From: CADEEN01 sp035716845
GTDB lineage: Bacteria; Pseudomonadota; Gammaproteobacteria; Burkholderiales; Burkholderiaceae_C
NCBI GenBank assembly: GCA_035716845.1
Contig: DASTJE010000259.1
Location: 1 to 64,000, forward strand
Direction of reading: 5' to 3'
Length of the DNA stretch: 64,000 bases
Shown: positions 53,302 to 63,055 of the stretch, one piece after another
Position numbering within the stretch: the stretch's first letter is position 1
How the letters are laid out: each line of letters starts with the position of its first letter
The notes under the pieces: model-generated
Seen by the model: only the letters and a program-made list of their open reading frames with translations
Database searches by the model: none
Told to the model about the DNA's origin: nothing
Made by a program: the position numbers and the translations under genes

Positions 53302-54518
53302 GCCTTGGATGCCGCCAGGCCGCGCGCCAGGTCGGCCTTGAGGTCGTCGGGATGCTCGAGGCCCACGGCCAGACGGATCATGCCTTGCGTGATGCCGGCG
53401 GCCAGGCGTTGCGCCTCGGTGAGGCGGCCATGCGAGGTGCTCGCGGGGTGCGTGATGGTGGTCTTCACGTCACCGAGGTTGGCGGTGATCGAGCAGATGC
53501 GCGTGGCGTCGATAGCCGCGAAGGCGCCGAGGCGCCCGCCCTTGACGACGAAGGACACCACCGAGCCGCCCTGCCCCGACTGCTGGCGCATCGCCAGCGC
53601 GTGCTGGGGATGCGACGCCAGCCCGGGGTGGAAGACGCGCTCGACCTGCGGCTGTGCCTCGAGCCAGCGCGCGATCTCCAGGGCGCGTTCGCTTTGCGCC
53701 CGCACGCGCAGCGCCAAGGTCTCCAGACCCTTGAGGACCACCCACGCGTTGAACGGCGACAGGCTCATGCCGGCGCTGCGCATCACCGGCACGAACTTCT
53801 CGTCGATGAAGGCCTCGCGGCCGCACAAAGCGCCGGCGATGACCCGCCCCTGGCCGTCCAGGAACTTGGTGCCCGAATGCATCACGAGATCGGCCCCCAG
53901 CGCGATCGGCTGCTGCAGCGCCGGCGAGCAGAAGCAGTTGTCCACGCACAGCTGCGCGCCGGCACGGTGCGCGATGTCGGCCAGCGCGGCGATGTCGCAC
54001 ACCTCGGTCAGCGGGTTGCTGGGCGTCTCCGCGAACAGCAGGCGCGTGGCGGGCCGCACGGCGGCACGCCAGGCGTCGAGATCCGTCTGCGGGACGAACG
54101 TGGTCTCGACGCCGTACTTGGCGAAGTCCTGCAGCAGCTTGATGGTCGACCCGAAGACCGACTGCGAGCACACCACGTGGTCGCCGCCCTTGAGCGTGCC
54201 CATGATCAGCAGCAGGATCGCGGCCATGCCGCTGGCCGTGCCGATCGCCGCCTGCGCCCCTTCGAGCGCTGCCAGGCGGCGCTCCATCATCGTCACCGTG
54301 GGATTCGAGAATCGGCTGTAGACGAAGGCCTCCTCCTCGTTGGCGAAGCGCGCCGCCGCAGTGGCCGCGTCCGGATGCACGAAGGAACTCGTCAGGAACA
54401 GCGCCTCAGAATTCTCGCCCCAGGGCGAGGGCGGCAGCCCCTCGCGCACCGCCAGCGTCTCGATGTGCAAGCCGGGCGGCAGGTCGAGGCGGGGCAGGGA
54501 TTTCCGTCCGGTGCTCAT
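53298..54518 (-). CDS. metZ: O-succinylhomoserine sulfhydrylase
   Basis: 406 aa Cys/Met-metabolism PLP enzyme. LHIETLAVREG start, FVYSRFSNPTV, TASGMAAILLLIMGTLKGGDHVV, ETPSNPLTEVCDI, PLP lysine K218 in HSGTKFLDGQGR, and the C-terminal LSVGLEHPDDL-type end (RLAVGLEHPDDLKADL). It makes homocysteine directly from O-succinylhomoserine and sulfide. Start overlaps purF stop; the purF-metZ pair is conserved in the beta and gamma groups. Confidence 0.92.
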   Translation of the reverse strand: MSTGRKSLPRLDLPPGLHIETLAVREGLPPSPWGENSEALFLTSSFVHPDAATAAARFANEEEAFVYSRFSNPTVTMMERRLAALEGAQAAIGTASGMAAILLLIMGTLKGGDHVVCSQSVFGSTIKLLQDFAKYGVETTFVPQTDLDAWRAAVRPATRLLFAETPSNPLTEVCDIAALADIAHRAGAQLCVDNCFCSPALQQPIALGADLVMHSGTKFLDGQGRVIAGALCGREAFIDEKFVPVMRSAGMSLSPFNAWVVLKGLETLALRVRAQSERALEIARWLEAQPQVERVFHPGLASHPQHALAMRQQSGQGGSVVSFVVKGGRLGAFAAIDATRICSITANLGDVKTTITHPASTSHGRLTEAQRLAAGITQGMIRLAVGLEHPDDLKADLARGLAASKA

Positions 54519-56029
54519 GCACCCTCCACTGCGCCCTGCAGCGCCAGCCGCCCGTTGCCGCCGTCGTCCTCGTCGTCGAACTGCAGGCGGCGCTGCGCCT
54601 CGATGGCGGCGAAGTCCTGTGCCGTCACGTCGCCGGTGATGTAGTGTCCGTCGAAGCAGCTGGCCTCGAAGCCGTCGAGCTTCGGATTGAGCGCCTTGAC
54701 CACGCGCTTCATCGCATCGACATCCTGGTAGACCAAGGCGTCCGCCCCGATGAACTGGCGGATCTCCTCGACGCTGCGCGTGGCCGCGATCAGTTCCTCG
54801 CGCGTGGGCATGTCGATGCCGTACACATTGGGGAAGCGCACCGGCGGAGCGGCCGACGCCATGTACACCTTGCGGGCCCCTGCCTCGCGTGCCATCTGCA
54901 CGATCTCCTTGCTGGTGGTCCCGCGCACGATCGAGTCATCCACCAGCAGCACGTTGCGGCCACGGAATTCCTGGGCGATGGCATTGAGCTTCTGGCGCAC
55001 GCTCTTCTTGCGTACCGACTGGCCGGGCATGATGAAGGTGCGCCCGACGTAGCGGTTCTTGACGAAGCCCTCGCGATAGGGCTTGCCGATCTTGTGCGCG
55101 AGCTGCATCGCGCTGGGGCGGCTCGACTCGGGGATCGGGATCACGACGTCGATCTCCGACGGCGGCATCGTCGAGATGAGGCGCTGCGCCAGTGTCTCGC
55201 CCATGTTCAGCCGCGCCTGGTAGACGGACACGCCATCCATCACGGAGTCGGGGCGTGCCAGATAGACGTACTCGAACATGCAGGGATTGAGCGTCGGCGC
55301 ATCGGCACACTGGCGCGTGTGCACATTGCCCTCGAGGTCGATGAACAGCGCCTCGCCGGGCGCCACGTCGCGTGCCAGGCGATGGCCCGTGCCCTCGAGG
55401 GCCACGCTCTCGCTGGCCACCATCACCTCGCCGCCCTCCGAGAAGCCGTACACCATGGGCCGGATGCCGTAGGGGTCGCGAAACGCCAGCAAGCCGTGAC
55501 CGGCGATGAGCGCGATCACTGCGTAGGAGCCCCTGATGCGGCGGTGCACGGCGGCGACCGCCTTGAACACGTCGTCCGGCGTCAGGGGCACTTCGCGTGC
55601 CGCCGTCTCGATCTCGTGCGCGAGGATGTTGATCAGCACCTCGGTGTCGCTCTCGGTGTTGATGTGGCGCCGGTCGATGTCGAACAGTTCGTCCTTGAGC
55701 GCGTGCGCATTGGTGAGGTTGCCGTTGTGCACCAGCACGATGCCGTATGGCGCGTTGACGTAGAAAGGCTGCGCCTCTTCCTCGCTGTAGGCGTTGCCGG
55801 CGGTCGGGTAGCGCACCTGGCCCAGGCCCACGTTGCCCGGCAGCGCACGCATGTTGCGGGTGCGGAAGACGTCGCGCACCATCCCGCGCGCCTTGTGCAT
55901 GAAGCACTTGGTCCCCAGCATCGTGACGATGCCGGCCGCGTCCTGGCCGCGATGCTGCAGCAGCAGCAGCGCGTCATAGATCAGCTGGTTGACGGGAGAC
56001 TTTCCGATGACGCCGACGATGCCGCACAC
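54515..56029 (-). CDS. purF: Amidophosphoribosyltransferase
   Basis: 504 aa from GTG. Processing exposes catalytic Cys2 (MCGIVGVIG), followed by the glutaminase domain (LLLLQHRGQDAAGI, GQVRYPTAG, NGNLTNA) and the phosphoribosyltransferase with PRPP loop VLLVDDSIVRGTTSKEIV. It commits PRPP to purine synthesis. AAAGGA lies eight bases before the GTG. The open frame upstream belongs to cvpA in another register. Confidence 0.96.
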   Translation of the reverse strand: MCGIVGVIGKSPVNQLIYDALLLLQHRGQDAAGIVTMLGTKCFMHKARGMVRDVFRTRNMRALPGNVGLGQVRYPTAGNAYSEEEAQPFYVNAPYGIVLVHNGNLTNAHALKDELFDIDRRHINTESDTEVLINILAHEIETAAREVPLTPDDVFKAVAAVHRRIRGSYAVIALIAGHGLLAFRDPYGIRPMVYGFSEGGEVMVASESVALEGTGHRLARDVAPGEALFIDLEGNVHTRQCADAPTLNPCMFEYVYLARPDSVMDGVSVYQARLNMGETLAQRLISTMPPSEIDVVIPIPESSRPSAMQLAHKIGKPYREGFVKNRYVGRTFIMPGQSVRKKSVRQKLNAIAQEFRGRNVLLVDDSIVRGTTSKEIVQMAREAGARKVYMASAAPPVRFPNVYGIDMPTREELIAATRSVEEIRQFIGADALVYQDVDAMKRVVKALNPKLDGFEASCFDGHYITGDVTAQDFAAIEAQRRLQFDDEDDGGNGRLALQGAVEGA

Positions 56030-56042
56030 GATGGAGTTCCTT

Positions 56043-56552
56043 TCAGGCCGGCAGGTGCCGGGCCACCGCTTCGGGCAGCACCGGCTTGAGGCCATGCAAC
56101 AGGGCGCCCAGCCAGACGGCGCCACGTGAATCCTGCCACGCCGGGGACCGCACCGCGGGCGTGAGGGAGACGACGGTGGCCGCGACGAGGAGCAGCACGG
56201 CGCCGCGCAGCAAACCGAACAGCGCCCCCAGCACGCGATCGGCCATTTGCAGCGGCGTCGCATGCACGAGCGTGCGCAGCAGGCGCGACATCAGGGCCCA
56301 CAGCAGCAGAGCAAGCACGAAGGCCGCCACGAGACCCGCCGCCTGGTTCAACGCACCGCCGGCTTGCCCGACCGGCAGCCACGCGGCCAGCACCGGACCG
56401 GCGAACTGGGCGGCGATGTAGGCCGCCAGCCATCCCAGCAGCGAAAGTACCTCGAACAGCAGGCCGCGCCACACGCCCACCGCCACCGACAGCACCAACA
56501 CCGCCAGCAGCGCCCAGTCGACCCAGCCGAGCGCCGGCAGCCCGGCGGTCAT
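56043..56552 (-). CDS. cvpA: CvpA family membrane protein
   Basis: 169 aa, four predicted helices. GWVDWALLAVLVLSVAVGVWRGLLFEVLSLLGWLAAYIAAQFAGPV at the start and RLLRTLVHATPLQMADRVLGALFGLLRGAVLLL in the middle are the colicin V production protein signature. It sits directly upstream of purF as in E. coli; its role in envelope homeostasis is not fully understood. ATGA overlap with the SPOR gene. Confidence 0.92.
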   Translation of the reverse strand: MTAGLPALGWVDWALLAVLVLSVAVGVWRGLLFEVLSLLGWLAAYIAAQFAGPVLAAWLPVGQAGGALNQAAGLVAAFVLALLLWALMSRLLRTLVHATPLQMADRVLGALFGLLRGAVLLLVAATVVSLTPAVRSPAWQDSRGAVWLGALLHGLKPVLPEAVARHLPA

Positions 56553-57274
56553 AGGGTCAGCACCGCGCCCGGCAGACCCGCCGCCTTCAGCCGCGCCGCC
56601 ACCTTGTCCGCTTCGTCGCGCGTGGCGAAGGGCCCGACGCGCACGCGGGTGCGTTTGCCGCCCGCGGTCTCGACGACCTGGGTGTAGGTGCTCAAGCCGA
56701 GCTTGTCGACTTTGGCGCGGACTTCGCGTACGGCCGCACTCTCGGCAAAGGCGCCCACCTGCACCACGAACCGTCCGCCCTCGGACGCGGGCACCGCCGG
56801 CTTGGGTTCGGGGCTCGCGGCCGCGCGCGGCGCGGCGGCGGGCTCCGCCTTCGGCGCTGGCCGCACCTCGGCCGGGGACGCCGACTTCGACTCCGGCTTG
56901 GGCGGCGTGGCCGCCACCGCCGGCGCGGCCTGGGATGCCGCTGCGGCCGCAGGCACCGCGTCGCGCGGCGCCTCGGCGCGCGTCTCGGTGATGACGGGCT
57001 GCGACGCCGTGGCCGCAGGCCGTGGCGCCGGCACCGCCAGCGGGGGCAGCCCTTCCTTGCGTGGGATCTCGATCGGAATGTCCACCGGGATCGGCCGCGG
57101 CTGGGTCTCGAAGATCAGCGGGAAGGCGATCACGCCCAGCCCGAGCAGCACCATCGCACCGATCAAGCGGCGCCGCGCGCTGACGCGGGCGTTGGCCACC
57201 AGTGATTGATCCGCCGCAGCGCCGGTGGCCGGCGACGGCGTGTCTTGGCGCTTGAGGATGGAAAACAGACCCAT
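56549..57274 (-). CDS. SPOR-domain protein (DedD-like)
   Basis: 241 aa. Cytoplasmic start, one transmembrane helix at about 36-55, a long Pro/Ala-rich periplasmic linker, and a SPOR domain at 165-241 (GRFVVQVGAFAESAAVREVRAKVDKLG, RTRVRVGPFATRDEADKVAARLKAAG). SPOR domains bind denuded septal peptidoglycan, placing it at the division site. The position between folC and cvpA matches dedD in E. coli. Confidence 0.88.
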   Translation of the reverse strand: MGLFSILKRQDTPSPATGAAADQSLVANARVSARRRLIGAMVLLGLGVIAFPLIFETQPRPIPVDIPIEIPRKEGLPPLAVPAPRPAATASQPVITETRAEAPRDAVPAAAAASQAAPAVAATPPKPESKSASPAEVRPAPKAEPAAAPRAAASPEPKPAVPASEGGRFVVQVGAFAESAAVREVRAKVDKLGLSTYTQVVETAGGKRTRVRVGPFATRDEADKVAARLKAAGLPGAVLTL

Positions 57275-57306
57275 GGGTGGCGATGTGCGGGCAGTCGGAA
57301 CAGGGC

Positions 57307-58608
57307 TCAGCGCGACGTATGCGGGGCGCCCAGTCTCGGCAGGCCTTGCGCCAGCACGCCACCCACGGTGTAGAAGGAGCCGAACACCAAAATTCTATCA
57401 GCGGGGTCCGCGGCCTCGAGGGCGGCCGCCAGCGCTTGCGCAGGGCTGGCATGGGTGCTGACCGGCGGCACCGCACGGCCCTTGCGGGGCACCTGCGCCA
57501 CGATCTGCGCCAGTTCGCCAGCCCGTGCCGCCCGCGGCAGGGGCAGGTCGGTGCAATACCAGGCATCGATCAACGGAGCCACGCGCGCGATCACGCCGGC
57601 GAGGTCCTTGTCGCGCATGGCGCCGAAGACCGCATGCGTGCGCGGATGGAAACCCATCGCATCCAGGTTGAGCGCCAGCGCCGCCACCGCATGCGGGTTA
57701 TGGGCCACGTCGAGCACCAGCGTGGGCTGACCAGGCACGATCTGGAAACGCCCCGGCAACGAGACGGCGGCCAGTCCTTGGCGCACTGCCTGGGCCGACA
57801 CCGGCAGCCGCTCCCTCATCGCCTCGAACGCGGCCAGCACGCCCGCGGCGTTCAGGAGCTGGTTGGCGCCGCGCAGGGCCGGATAGGCCAGACCGCTGTA
57901 ACGCCGCCCGCGCCCGGTCCAGGACCATTGCTGCCGGTCGCCGCCATGCGCGAAGTCGCGCCCGACGAGCCACAGGTCCGCGCCGATCGCCGCCGCATGG
58001 TCGACCACCGACCGCGGCGGCACGGGGTCGCTGACGATGGCAGGCCGGCCGGGGCGCATCACGTGGGCCTTCTCGCGCCCGATGCTTTCCCGGTCCGGGC
58101 CGAGGTACTCCTGGTGATCGAGGTCGATGCTGGTGATCACCACGCAATCCGCGTCGATCGCGTTCACCGCATCGAGCCGGCCGCCAAGCCCCACCTCGAG
58201 GATGACGAGGTCGAGCGGCTGTGTGGCCAGGCAGCGCAGGATGGCCAGCGTCGTGAACTCGAAGTAGGTCAGCGTGATGTCGCCGCGTGCAGCCTCCACG
58301 GCCTCGAAATGCGGCAGCAGTGCCTCGGCCTCCACCGGGGCACCGCGCACGCGGCACCGCTCCTCGAAGTGCACCAGGTGCGGCTTGATGTAGAGCCCGA
58401 CGCGGTAGCCGGCGGCCAGGGCGATCGATTCCAGCATCGCGCAGGTCGAGCCCTTGCCGTTGGTGCCCGCGACCGTGACGACCGTGCAGTCGAAGCGCAG
58501 CCCGAGCCGCTCGCGCACGACGCGCGTGCGCTCGAGCGTCATGTCGATCGTCTTGGGATGCAGTCGCTCGCAGTGCGCGAGCCAGTCGTCGAGCGTTGCG
58601 GGCGTCAC
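57307..58608 (-). CDS. folC: Bifunctional folylpolyglutamate/dihydrofolate synthase
   Basis: 433 aa from GTG. ATP loop VAGTNGKGSTCAMLES near residue 45, YIKPHLVHFEERCRV, GLGGRLDAVNAIDAD and DVAHNPHAVAAL are Mur-ligase-type FolC motifs. It makes dihydrofolate and adds glutamates to folates. The GTG overlaps the accD stop (GTGA); accD-folC-dedD-cvpA-purF is the same order as in E. coli. Confidence 0.95.
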   Translation of the reverse strand: MTPATLDDWLAHCERLHPKTIDMTLERTRVVRERLGLRFDCTVVTVAGTNGKGSTCAMLESIALAAGYRVGLYIKPHLVHFEERCRVRGAPVEAEALLPHFEAVEAARGDITLTYFEFTTLAILRCLATQPLDLVILEVGLGGRLDAVNAIDADCVVITSIDLDHQEYLGPDRESIGREKAHVMRPGRPAIVSDPVPPRSVVDHAAAIGADLWLVGRDFAHGGDRQQWSWTGRGRRYSGLAYPALRGANQLLNAAGVLAAFEAMRERLPVSAQAVRQGLAAVSLPGRFQIVPGQPTLVLDVAHNPHAVAALALNLDAMGFHPRTHAVFGAMRDKDLAGVIARVAPLIDAWYCTDLPLPRAARAGELAQIVAQVPRKGRAVPPVSTHASPAQALAAALEAADPADRILVFGSFYTVGGVLAQGLPRLGAPHTSR

Positions 58609-59477
58609 GCCACCGCGTCGGCGCTCTGGCGCTGCAGCATCGCCAGCAGCCGTGCCACCGTGCCACGCAGCTGGCGCCGGTCGACGATCATGTCCACCGC
58701 GCCCTTGCTCTGCAGGAACTCGCTGCGCTGAAAGCCCTCGGGCAGCTTCTCGCGCACCGTGTTCTCGATCACGCGCGGGCCGGCGAATCCGATCAGCGCC
58801 TTCGGCTCGGCGATCACCACGTCGCCCATGAAGGCAAAGCCGGCCGACACGCCGCCCATCGTCGGGTCGGTGAGGATGCTGATGTAGGGCAGCCGCGCCT
58901 TGGCGAGCCGGGTCAGCGACGCGTTCGTCTTGGCCATCTGCATCAGGCTGAGCAGCCCTTCCTGCATGCGCGCGCCGCCGGTGGCGGTGAAGCAGACGAA
59001 GGGCACCTTCTGCTCGATCGCCGCATGCACGCCGCGCACGAAGCGCTCGCCGACCACTGACCCCATCGAGCCGCCCATGAAGTCGAACTCGAAGCACGCG
59101 GCCACCAGGGGGATGGTGTGCACCGCGCCGCCGACGACGATCAGCGCGTCGGTCTCGCCGGTGGCCTCGAGCGCGTCACGCAGGCGCTCGGGGTACTTCT
59201 TGCTGTCCTTGAACTTGAGTGCATCGACCGGCACCACCTCCTGGCCGATCTCGTAACGCCCTTCCGGGTCGAGGAAGGCATCCAGGCGTGCCCGCGCGCC
59301 GATGCGGTGATGGTGGTCGCACTTGGGGCAGACGTTGAGGTTCTGGTCGAGGTCGGTCTTGTAGAGCACCGTCTCGCACGAGGGGCACTTGATCCACAGG
59401 CCCTCGGGCACCGTGCGGCGCTCGCTCGGGTCGGTGGGTTGGATCTTGGGCGGAAGCAGTTTCTCGAGCCAGCTCAT
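58605..59477 (-). CDS. accD: Acetyl-CoA carboxylase carboxyltransferase subunit beta
   Basis: 290 aa. N-terminal zinc ribbon Cys31, Cys34, Cys50, Cys53, then the crotonase-like carboxyltransferase core with CFTATGGARMQEGLLSLMQMAKT, PYISILTDPTMGGVSA and GFAGPRVIENTVREKLPEGFQ. With AccA it transfers carboxyl from carboxybiotin to acetyl-CoA, the first step of fatty-acid synthesis. Confidence 0.97.
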   Translation of the reverse strand: MSWLEKLLPPKIQPTDPSERRTVPEGLWIKCPSCETVLYKTDLDQNLNVCPKCDHHHRIGARARLDAFLDPEGRYEIGQEVVPVDALKFKDSKKYPERLRDALEATGETDALIVVGGAVHTIPLVAACFEFDFMGGSMGSVVGERFVRGVHAAIEQKVPFVCFTATGGARMQEGLLSLMQMAKTNASLTRLAKARLPYISILTDPTMGGVSAGFAFMGDVVIAEPKALIGFAGPRVIENTVREKLPEGFQRSEFLQSKGAVDMIVDRRQLRGTVARLLAMLQRQSADAVA

Positions 59478-59492
59478 GCGAGGGATCCTTGT

Positions 59493-60293
59493 TCAAACTG
59501 CGTCGAGGGCCGCGCGGATCTCGGCGATGAAGGCCGCGGCCGTGGGGGCGAGAGTATCGCGCGTTTGGGCCTCCAGGAGTTGCACCAGGCGCGAGCCGAT
59601 CACCACGGCATCCGCCGCGCGGCCCACGGCCTGCGCCGTGGCGGCATCACGAATGCCGAAGCCCACGCCGACCGGCACGCTCACGTGGGCGCGGATGCGC
59701 GGCAGCATGGCGGCCACCGCCTCGGTGTCGAGATGGCCCGCCCCGGTCACCCCTTTCAGCGACACGTAATAGACGTATCCGCTGGCGATGCGACCCACCT
59801 CGGCCATGCGCGCGTCGGTGGACGTCGGCGCGAGCAGGAAGATCGGGTCGAGTCCCGCATGCCGCAGAGCGGCCGCGAAGGCCGTGGCCTCTTCCGGCGG
59901 GTAGTCCACGACCAGCACGCCATCGACACCGGCGGCCTTGGCCTCGGCGATGAAGCGCGCCACGCCGAAGCGCTCGATCGGGTTGGCATAGCCCATCAGC
60001 ACGACCGGTGTCCGGTCGTCGCCCTGCCGGAATGCGCGCACGTAGCCCAGCACCTGCGGCAAGCCCACGCCCTTGGCCAGCGCCCGCTCCGACGCCTTCT
60101 GGATCACCGGCCCGTCGGCCATCGGGTCGGAAAACGGCACGCCTAGCTCGATCACGTCGGCGCCCGCTCCGGCCAGCGCATGCATCACCTCGACGGTGGC
60201 CTCGGGCAGCGGGTCGCCGGCGCAGATGTAGGGAATCAGCGCCTTGCGCCGGTCGCGCTGCAGGGTGGCGAAGGTGGCGGCGATCCGGCTCAT
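59493..60293 (-). CDS. trpA: Tryptophan synthase alpha subunit
   Basis: 266 aa TIM barrel. IELGVPFSDPMADGPVIQ carries the catalytic Glu and Asp, followed by GVLVVDYPPEE, FLLAPTSTDARM, YYVSLKGVTGA and PVGVGFGIRD phosphate site. It releases indole from indoleglycerol phosphate for TrpB. ATGA overlap with trpB. Confidence 0.97.
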   Translation of the reverse strand: MSRIAATFATLQRDRRKALIPYICAGDPLPEATVEVMHALAGAGADVIELGVPFSDPMADGPVIQKASERALAKGVGLPQVLGYVRAFRQGDDRTPVVLMGYANPIERFGVARFIAEAKAAGVDGVLVVDYPPEEATAFAAALRHAGLDPIFLLAPTSTDARMAEVGRIASGYVYYVSLKGVTGAGHLDTEAVAAMLPRIRAHVSVPVGVGFGIRDAATAQAVGRAADAVVIGSRLVQLLEAQTRDTLAPTAAAFIAEIRAALDAV

Positions 60294-61564
60294 CGCTTCA
60301 CCCCCTGTCCCTGGCAGGACGGCCGGCAGTAGAACGCTGCGCCGCTCAGGTCGGCCACGGTGCCGATGTCCTTGTCACCGCGCCCGGACAGGTTGACGAG
60401 CAGGTGCTGGTCGGGCCGCATCGTGACGGCCAACTTCATCGCCTGCGCCACCGCATGGCTCGACTCCAGCGCCGGGATGATGCCCTCGGTGCGGCACAGG
60501 CGGTGGAATGCGGAAAGCGCCTCGTCATCGGTGATGCCCACGTACTCCGCGCGGCCGATGTCCTTCAGGTACGCGTGCTCCGGCCCCACGCCCGGGTAGT
60601 CGAGACCGGCCGAGATCGAGTGCGTCTCGGTGATCTGCCCGTTCGCGTCCTGCAGCAGGTAGGTGCGGTTGCCGTGCAGCACGCCCGGCGAGCCGGCCGA
60701 CAGCGACGCCGCGTGCTTGCCCGAGGCCAGGCCCTGCCCCGCTGCCTCGACGCCGATCAGGCGCACCTGCTCGTGGGCGATGTACGGATAGAAGATGCCC
60801 ATCGCGTTGCTGCCGCCGCCCACGCAGGCGATCACCGCGTCGGGCTGTCGGCCGGCCGGGCCTCCAAGGGACTCGATCATCTCCGGCATCTGCACGAGGC
60901 ACTCGTCGCCGATCACGCGCTGGAAGTCGCGCACCATCATCGGGTAGGGGTGCGGGCCGGCCACGGTGCCGATGATGTAGAACGTGTTCTCGACGTTGGT
61001 GACCCAGTCGCGCAGCGCCTCGTTGAGCGCATCCTTGAGCGTCTTGCTGCCGGACTCCACCGGCACCACCCTGGCGCCCAGCAGGTGCATGCGGTAGACG
61101 TTGGGCGACTGGCGCTTGACGTCCTCGCTACCCATGTAGACCACGCACTCCATGCCGTAGCGTGCCGCCACGGTCGCGGTGGCCACGCCGTGCTGGCCGG
61201 CGCCGGTCTCGGCGATCACGCGCGGCTTGCCCATGCGCCTGGCCAGCAGCGCCTGGCCGATGGTGTTGTTGACCTTGTGAGCGCCGGTGTGGTTGAGATC
61301 CTCGCGCTTGAGGTGGATCTGCGCCCCGCCGAGTTCGCGCGACAGGCGCTCGCAGTGGTACACCGGGCTCGGGCGGCCGACGAAGTGCTTGAGCTCGCGT
61401 TCGAACTCGGCAACGAACGCGGGGTCGCGCCGGTAGTGCTCGTAGGCCGCCTTGAGTTCGTCCAGAGCGTGGATCAGCGTCTCGGCGACGAAGGTGCCAC
61501 CGTAATAGGTGTCGTTGACAGGCCCGAAGTGCCCGCGGGCGTCGGGCTGCTGGTAGTTCAACAT
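60290..61564 (-). CDS. trpB: Tryptophan synthase beta subunit
   Basis: 424 aa PLP enzyme. FGGTF-type start (YYGGTFVAETL), PLP lysine K97 in HTGAHKVNNTIGQ, AETGAGQHGVATAT, PLP-phosphate loop CVGGGSNAMG and LEVSxA-type ALESSHAVAQAM. It condenses indole with serine. It lies between trpF and trpA as usual for the order. Confidence 0.97.
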   Translation of the reverse strand: MLNYQQPDARGHFGPVNDTYYGGTFVAETLIHALDELKAAYEHYRRDPAFVAEFERELKHFVGRPSPVYHCERLSRELGGAQIHLKREDLNHTGAHKVNNTIGQALLARRMGKPRVIAETGAGQHGVATATVAARYGMECVVYMGSEDVKRQSPNVYRMHLLGARVVPVESGSKTLKDALNEALRDWVTNVENTFYIIGTVAGPHPYPMMVRDFQRVIGDECLVQMPEMIESLGGPAGRQPDAVIACVGGGSNAMGIFYPYIAHEQVRLIGVEAAGQGLASGKHAASLSAGSPGVLHGNRTYLLQDANGQITETHSISAGLDYPGVGPEHAYLKDIGRAEYVGITDDEALSAFHRLCRTEGIIPALESSHAVAQAMKLAVTMRPDQHLLVNLSGRGDKDIGTVADLSGAAFYCRPSCQGQGVKR

Positions 61565-61581
61565 CGTGAGGGTCTTTCGAT

Positions 61582-62226
61582 TCAGGTCTCGAGGGCGGCG
61601 AGCCGCTGGTCGGCCTCGCGCACCGCCTCGCAGAACCGGCGCATCAGCGCGGCATCCTTGATGCCCTTGCTGGACTCCACGCCGGAGCTGACATCAACCG
61701 CGAACGGTCGGACGTGCAGCACCCCATCGATCACGTTTGCAGGATTCAACCCACCAGACAAAACGAGCGGACAGCGGACGGCGGCGGGAATGAGTGACCA
61801 ATCGAACACCTTGCCGCCACCGCCATAGCCCTCGACGTGAGCGTCGAGCAGCAGCGCGGCAGCGCTCTTGAAACGATGCGCCCAGTCTAGCAAATCGACC
61901 CCCGGGCCCATCCGCACGGCACGCACGTAGCGCCGTGCGGCGGCGCCGCACTCGACGGGGGTCTCGTCGCCGTGGAATTGCAGCACGGCCTGCGGCAACG
62001 CCTGCGCCGCCTCGCGAACACGGTCAGCCCCGGCGTTCACGAACAGCAGCACCGGCGTCACGAAGGGCGGCAAGGCCGCAGCCAGGGCCACGGCACGCTC
62101 CAGCCCGACATGGCGCGGGCTATGGGGATAGAGCACGAAGCCGATCGCGTCGACCCCGGCCGCCACGGCCGCTTCGACGTCGGCCTCGCGCGTCAGGCCG
62201 CAGATCTTGATGCGCGTGCGCCGCAT
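61582..62226 (-). CDS. trpF: Phosphoribosylanthranilate isomerase
   Basis: 214 aa TIM barrel. IKICGLTREADVEAAVAAGVDAIGFVLYPHSPRHV with the catalytic Cys, LQFHGDETP, and LSGGLNPANVIDGV plus VDVSSGVESSKGIKD at the phosphate end. It performs the Amadori step of tryptophan synthesis. It begins 12 bases after truA. Confidence 0.95.
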   Translation of the reverse strand: MRRTRIKICGLTREADVEAAVAAGVDAIGFVLYPHSPRHVGLERAVALAAALPPFVTPVLLFVNAGADRVREAAQALPQAVLQFHGDETPVECGAAARRYVRAVRMGPGVDLLDWAHRFKSAAALLLDAHVEGYGGGGKVFDWSLIPAAVRCPLVLSGGLNPANVIDGVLHVRPFAVDVSSGVESSKGIKDAALMRRFCEAVREADQRLAALET

Positions 62227-62238
62227 CAGGCCACCCCC

Positions 62239-63039
62239 TCAGGGCAGCCAGTCGAATGCCGGGTTGTGTTCGGGCAGGCCATGCGCCGCATCGTAGTACG
62301 GGCCGGCGAAGTACAGGCCGTCCGGGGCGAAGGTCGGCGCCGCCGCAGCCCGGCTGCGCGCCGCCAGCACGTCGGCCAGCCAGCCTGCGGGTCGTCCGCC
62401 CTGCCCCACGGCCACGAGACAGCCCATGACGTTGCGCACCATGTGGTGCAGGAAGGCCACGCCGTCGAACTCGAAGCGCCAGTACGCACCGTGCCGCTCG
62501 ATGGCGATGCGGTGCAGGCGCTTGACGGGCGACGCGGCCTGGCACTCGGCACTGCGGAACGACGAGAAGTCGTGCTCGCCGATCAGGTGGGCGGCCGCGG
62601 CACGCATCGCGTCGCCGTCGAGCGGGCGGAACGTCCATCCGGCAAGGCCCCGCTCCAGCGCTGGCCGGACCGCCGACTCCAGCAGCACGTACACATAGCG
62701 GCGACCGCGCGCGCTGTTGCGCGCATGGAAGCCGCCATCGACCGGCCGGCACCACTGTACGGCGATGTCGGCGGGCAGGAAGCGGTTGGTGCCGCGCACC
62801 CAGGAAAACGCCGTGCGTGCCACCGGGGCGTCGAGGTGCACCACCTGATTGAGGGCGTGCACGCCGGCGTCCGTGCGACCCGCGCACACCGTGACGACGG
62901 GCTGGTCGGCAAACGCCGCCAGGGACAGCTCCACGTGGTCCTGGACCGTGTGTCCGTCGGGCTGGCTTTGCCAACCGTGGTAGGCGGTGCCGCGATAGGC
63001 GACGCCGAGCGCCAGACGCGTGCCGGCCGCGACCGGCAC
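62239..63039 (-). CDS. truA: tRNA pseudouridine(38-40) synthase
   Basis: About 266 aa. LGVAYRGTAYHGWQSQ start, catalytic Asp in CAGRTDAGVHALNQVVH, RGRRYVYVL, HDFSSFRSAECQ and FLHHMVRNVMGCLVAVG. It modifies positions 38-40 in the anticodon arm. GTG at 63039 is preferred; a TTG at 63063 overlapping the fimV stop would add eight residues. The fimV-truA-trpF order is a hallmark of proteobacteria of this group. Confidence 0.93.
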   Translation of the reverse strand: MPVAAGTRLALGVAYRGTAYHGWQSQPDGHTVQDHVELSLAAFADQPVVTVCAGRTDAGVHALNQVVHLDAPVARTAFSWVRGTNRFLPADIAVQWCRPVDGGFHARNSARGRRYVYVLLESAVRPALERGLAGWTFRPLDGDAMRAAAAHLIGEHDFSSFRSAECQAASPVKRLHRIAIERHGAYWRFEFDGVAFLHHMVRNVMGCLVAVGQGGRPAGWLADVLAARSRAAAAPTFAPDGLYFAGPYYDAAHGLPEHNPAFDWLP

Positions 63040-63055
63040 GTCATCGCCGGCGAAC